Below are positions 13,710-15,705 of a stretch of DNA of 15,705 bases, in pieces. Source of the DNA: CAYPXN01 sp964470915. GTDB taxonomy: Bacteria; UBA10199; JADFYH01. Both the position numbers and the translations under genes were made by a program. Where the stretch lies: contig CAYYEM010000037.1 of the NCBI GenBank assembly GCA_964470915.1, positions 1 to 15,705 on the forward strand, written 5' to 3'. The notes beneath the pieces are model-generated. The model ran no database searches, was not told where the DNA came from, and was given only the letters and a program-made list of their open reading frames with translations. Each line of letters starts with the position of its first letter. Within the stretch, counting starts at the first letter, position 1.

Positions 13710-14212
13710 GGAACTGAGTAGGTGTATAGTGCAATAAGGGTGTTTTCAGATAGAATCGCAATTTCATCACCTGGATTTTCAGGTAAGAAATTGCCGATTC
13801 TTACATCGCAGTGAACCGCATATTCTAAAGATCTTATCAGGGTATAGGGGCCTTGATTCGTACGATGGAAGAGTTGCTCAGCAGCTCCATTTTCTGAATC
13901 AGAACTTATCATGACTGAAAAATAAGAAGTAGGAGCTGCGATTCTTTCCCCTTGAGGGGAACGATATTCTATAATGCCTTTCCTCATGCTTAAGACGTGG
14001 CCTGTGGTGTTTAGGATCATCTCTCCATGATCAAAATAATCTTTGGTGCATATAATAGAGGGTGGGGTTTCTTGTGTTTCTGTAGAAACGCTCAGGCATT
14101 CAGAAACTACTGCAGTTTTTATTTCTAAACGCCCTTGATTTTTCGATTCGCGTATTCTTTCTTCTACAGCAATTCTTTGTTCTACATTTAATGGAATTTG
14201 TACCCAAGACAT
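13706..14212 (-). CDS. Hypothetical protein, 168 residues, behind a sigma-54 promoter
   Basis: I do not recognise the family. The ATG at 14212 has AGGAGG four bases upstream; the frame extends to a TTG at 14251 inside the promoter, which is not used. The N-terminal 40 residues are charged and helical (VEQRIAVEERIRESKNQGR). The remainder alternates short strands and loops (DYFDHGEMILNT, GHVLSMRKGIIEYRSPQGE, SYFSVMISSDSENGAAEQ) and ends with a hydrophobic strand pair, DEIAILSENTLIALYTYSVP. There is no signal peptide, membrane segment or convincing catalytic motif; three Cys are scattered. The protein is probably soluble and beta-rich. The gene has a near-consensus RpoN promoter with a very short leader, so it is probably made under specific conditions. 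Its stop overlaps the convergent methyltransferase stop. Confidence 0.7.
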   Translation of the reverse strand: MSWVQIPLNVEQRIAVEERIRESKNQGRLEIKTAVVSECLSVSTETQETPPSIICTKDYFDHGEMILNTTGHVLSMRKGIIEYRSPQGERIAAPTSYFSVMISSDSENGAAEQLFHRTNQGPYTLIRSLEYAVHCDVRIGNFLPENPGDEIAILSENTLIALYTYSVP

Positions 14213-14235
14213 AGAGCCTCCTGTTTTGGTATAAA

Positions 14236-14251
14236 GCAAAGTCAGTGCCAA
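14236..14251 (-). promoter_or_regulatory. Sigma-54 (-24/-12) promoter, near-consensus
   Basis: The minus strand reads TTGGCACTGACTTTGC followed by T. This matches TTGGCAC-N5-TTGC(T/A) at every conserved position, with the invariant GG and GC ten bases apart. Transcription should start near 14224, leaving about a dozen leader bases with AGGAGG before the ATG at 14212. No obvious enhancer palindrome is visible in the 80 bases upstream; one could lie inside aroE. Confidence 0.75.
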
Positions 14252-14331
14252 GATGCGAGAGGGGGGTTAGGACGTGAAGAAGCAAAGCGAAAGGGTCCAG
14301 CTTGTTTCATTATGAGTCAGAGATGGGGAAT

Positions 14332-15183
14332 TTAGTAAGCAGCGACATTTTTTTGAAGGCTTTTTTTCATGACAGAAATGGGAGCTCTCCGCCCTGTCCA
14401 TATTTCAAAGGCAAGAGCCCCTTGATGGAGTAACATGCCAAGCCCTTCATGTGTTTTGAGATTTAATTGATGAGCTTTTCGCAAGAGTTTGGTTTGCCTG
14501 GGCTTATATACAATATCAGAAACAATCGCCTTTCTAGGAAGAGAAGCGAGTGGAATATCTGGTAGCTTATTTCCTTTCATCCCTCCACTAGTAGTATTGA
14601 CAAAAAGATCTGTGTTTTTGAAATAAATTGGTAAATCAGATATCTGGCCAACATGTATTTTTACTTTAGGAAATTTTCTTTTAAATTCCACTGCGAGCTT
14701 CTTTGCTTTATCTTCTCCTCGATTCACAATAATAATTTCTCGAGCTTTTGCGAAACAAAGAGCTGCTAATATTCCCCGTGCAGCGCCTCCGGCACCTAGT
14801 AAAACAATTTTTTTATTTTTAGCCTTCCATTTTTTTTCTTTCAGAAGCGATTGAAGATAGCCTGCGCCATCGGTGTTGTAGCCAATGAGCTTATTATTTT
14901 TTAAATGCAAAGTATTTACAGCACCAATGAGTTTAGCTTCGGGGCTTAATTGATCTAAAAAAGGAATGACATCTTCTTTGTATGGCACTGTCACATTAAT
15001 GCCTTTGTAATTTAAGTCTTTGAGTTTTGAAAAAAAATTCTTCAATTGAGAAGGGAGTAATTTCGTTTTGTGGTATTGATAAGGAAGTTTGAGCTTCTTG
15101 AAAGCTGCATTATGCATCACAGGGGAGAGTGAGTGCTTTACAGGATTGCCAATGATCGTAAATTGTGAAGTGTTTTTTTTCAT
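14332..15183 (-). CDS. aroE: Shikimate dehydrogenase (NADP-dependent)
   Basis: Reduces 3-dehydroshikimate to shikimate with NADPH, a cytoplasmic step of aromatic amino-acid synthesis. Substrate-binding domain: GNPVKHSLSPVMHN (Ser18 and Ser20), GINVTVPYK with catalytic Lys69, GAVNTL and NTDGAG with catalytic Asp105. The NADPH Rossmann domain has VLLGAGGAARG and NRGEDKAKK, then NTTSGGM and DIVYKPRQTKLL. The closing GLGMLLHQGALAFEIWTG is diagnostic. I chose ATG 15183 (283 residues). The GAAGG upstream lies very close and GGAG is 11 bases away, so the GTG at 15195 remains possible. The tail is unusually lysine-rich. ribF lies 70 bases upstream on the same strand, separated by a tandem hairpin. 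Confidence 0.96.
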   Translation of the reverse strand: MKKNTSQFTIIGNPVKHSLSPVMHNAAFKKLKLPYQYHKTKLLPSQLKNFFSKLKDLNYKGINVTVPYKEDVIPFLDQLSPEAKLIGAVNTLHLKNNKLIGYNTDGAGYLQSLLKEKKWKAKNKKIVLLGAGGAARGILAALCFAKAREIIIVNRGEDKAKKLAVEFKRKFPKVKIHVGQISDLPIYFKNTDLFVNTTSGGMKGNKLPDIPLASLPRKAIVSDIVYKPRQTKLLRKAHQLNLKTHEGLGMLLHQGALAFEIWTGRRAPISVMKKSLQKNVAAY

Positions 15184-15205
15184 CCTTCGATTCACTCCGT
15201 TTGCT

Positions 15206-15242
15206 TCAGCCAGAGGCTGATCCGTCCTTTGGCGGACAGGAT
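15206..15242. repeat. Tandem GC-rich hairpins between ribF and aroE
   Basis: Two palindromes abut. TCAGCC-AGA-GGCTGA (15206-15220) has a perfect six-pair stem. TCCGTCCTTTGGCGGA (15221-15236) forms a six-pair stem TCCGCC/GGCGGA with one bulged T and a TTT loop. They are much more GC-rich than the AT-rich surroundings and have the look of a REP-like mobile palindrome unit. On the minus strand no T run follows, so they are poor terminators of ribF. Confidence 0.55.
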
Positions 15243-15253
15243 AAAAATTCAGA

Positions 15254-15705
15254 TTATCGAATTTTTATTTTCTTTGCTGTTTCTACATCTTTTTGAATTT
15301 GATTCATCAAATCATGAATAGTAGAGAAGGCAATTTCATCCCGTATTTTTTTAATAAACTGAACTCGAATTTCTTTCCCATATATTTTTTTTCTAAACTT
15401 AAGCAAATGTGTTTCAATAGTGAGTTTTTTTCCTCCAAAAGTGGGGCGATAGCCAATATTTGTGACGCTGGGATATGTTCTAAAGCCAAACTTTACCCGT
15501 GTTGCATACACTCCATTTCCAGGAATGAGCTCATTTTCAACTAAAAGATTGGCCGTAGGAAAGCCAAGTGATCTGCCGATTCCTTCGCCTTTGATCACTG
15601 ATCCAGTGAGCTCAAAAAGATGTCCTAAAAGTTGTGCAGCTTGATCGACAAGACCTTTCTGAATGAAGCTTCGAATTTGAGATGAGCTGATAAGTGTGTT
15701 TTGAG
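15254..15705 (-). CDS. ribF: Bifunctional riboflavin kinase / FAD synthetase (C-terminal part)
   Basis: Converts riboflavin to FMN and then FAD. The frame is open to the right edge, so the N-terminal nucleotidyltransferase domain is mostly missing. Its end is seen as ISSSQIR-SFIQKGLVDQAAQLLGH (the ISSTxIR signature of RibF), running into the kinase domain: GEGIGRSLGFPTANL (ATP/Mg-binding PTAN), GVYATRV, TNIGYRPTFGG, and TIETHLL, whose Glu is the expected catalytic base. The C-terminus LMNQIQKDVETAKKIKIR is a normal ending. An internal ATG at 15598 is not a start, since homologous sequence continues well upstream of it. Any FMN riboswitch would be outside the window. Confidence 0.93.
   Translation of the reverse strand, partial: QNTLISSSQIRSFIQKGLVDQAAQLLGHLFELTGSVIKGEGIGRSLGFPTANLLVENELIPGNGVYATRVKFGFRTYPSVTNIGYRPTFGGKKLTIETHLLKFRKKIYGKEIRVQFIKKIRDEIAFSTIHDLMNQIQKDVETAKKIKIR

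Noticed and set aside
1..15705. CRISPR arrays, tRNA or rRNA genes, transposases, toxin-antitoxin pairs
   Set aside because: No regularly spaced direct repeats, cloverleaf-like segments, rRNA signatures or transposase motifs were seen. The ORF6N gene stands alone without phage or toxin partners.

Overview
The window looks like a chromosomal segment of a free-living Gram-negative-type bacterium of moderate-to-low GC (about 40% by eye). The gene mix fits a deltaproteobacterium-like metagenomic lineage, but this is inference: no rRNA or other decisive marker is present. The supporting points are housekeeping genes of proteobacterial style, two sigma-54 (RpoN) type -24/-12 promoters, and many small overlaps at gene ends. 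Two runs of exactly 100 N (1562-1661 and 12414-12513) are assembly placeholders, and each interrupts a gene.

Layout. Left edge: the start of an inositol-3-phosphate synthase-like gene (minus), an intergenic stretch with a dispersed-type repeat, then a small unknown gene (278-622). 617-2005 (minus) is the YifB/ComM magnesium-chelatase-like ATPase, broken by the first gap. The ~275 bp between yifB and an ORF6N-domain gene (2281-2778) is dense with regulatory DNA: two long palindromes with a common core, a TGTCCG inverted repeat and a sigma-54 promoter. A third copy of the palindrome lies inside the ORF6N coding region. Next come trxB and ssb (minus, probably one transcript), diverging from glmU-glmS-uvrD/pcrA (plus), whose reading frames overlap or abut. 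Then comes a 769-residue protein of unusual architecture: an unknown N-terminal module joined to a Glu/Leu/Phe/Val-dehydrogenase-like region. After it lie a truncated response-regulator receiver domain (minus, second gap), an RlmD-type rRNA uridine methyltransferase (plus), an unknown 168-residue protein behind a near-consensus sigma-54 promoter (minus), aroE (minus) and the 3' part of ribF (minus, runs off the right edge).

Function. Most genes are core metabolism or DNA maintenance: GlmU and GlmS make UDP-GlcNAc for the cell envelope, UvrD/PcrA and SSB serve DNA repair and replication, TrxB thiol redox, AroE aromatic biosynthesis, RibF flavin cofactors, and the RlmD-like enzyme rRNA modification. 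The material most worth a second look is the ORF6N locus with its triple palindrome and sigma-54 promoter, the dehydrogenase-like fusion protein, and the unknown sigma-54-driven gene at 13706-14212.
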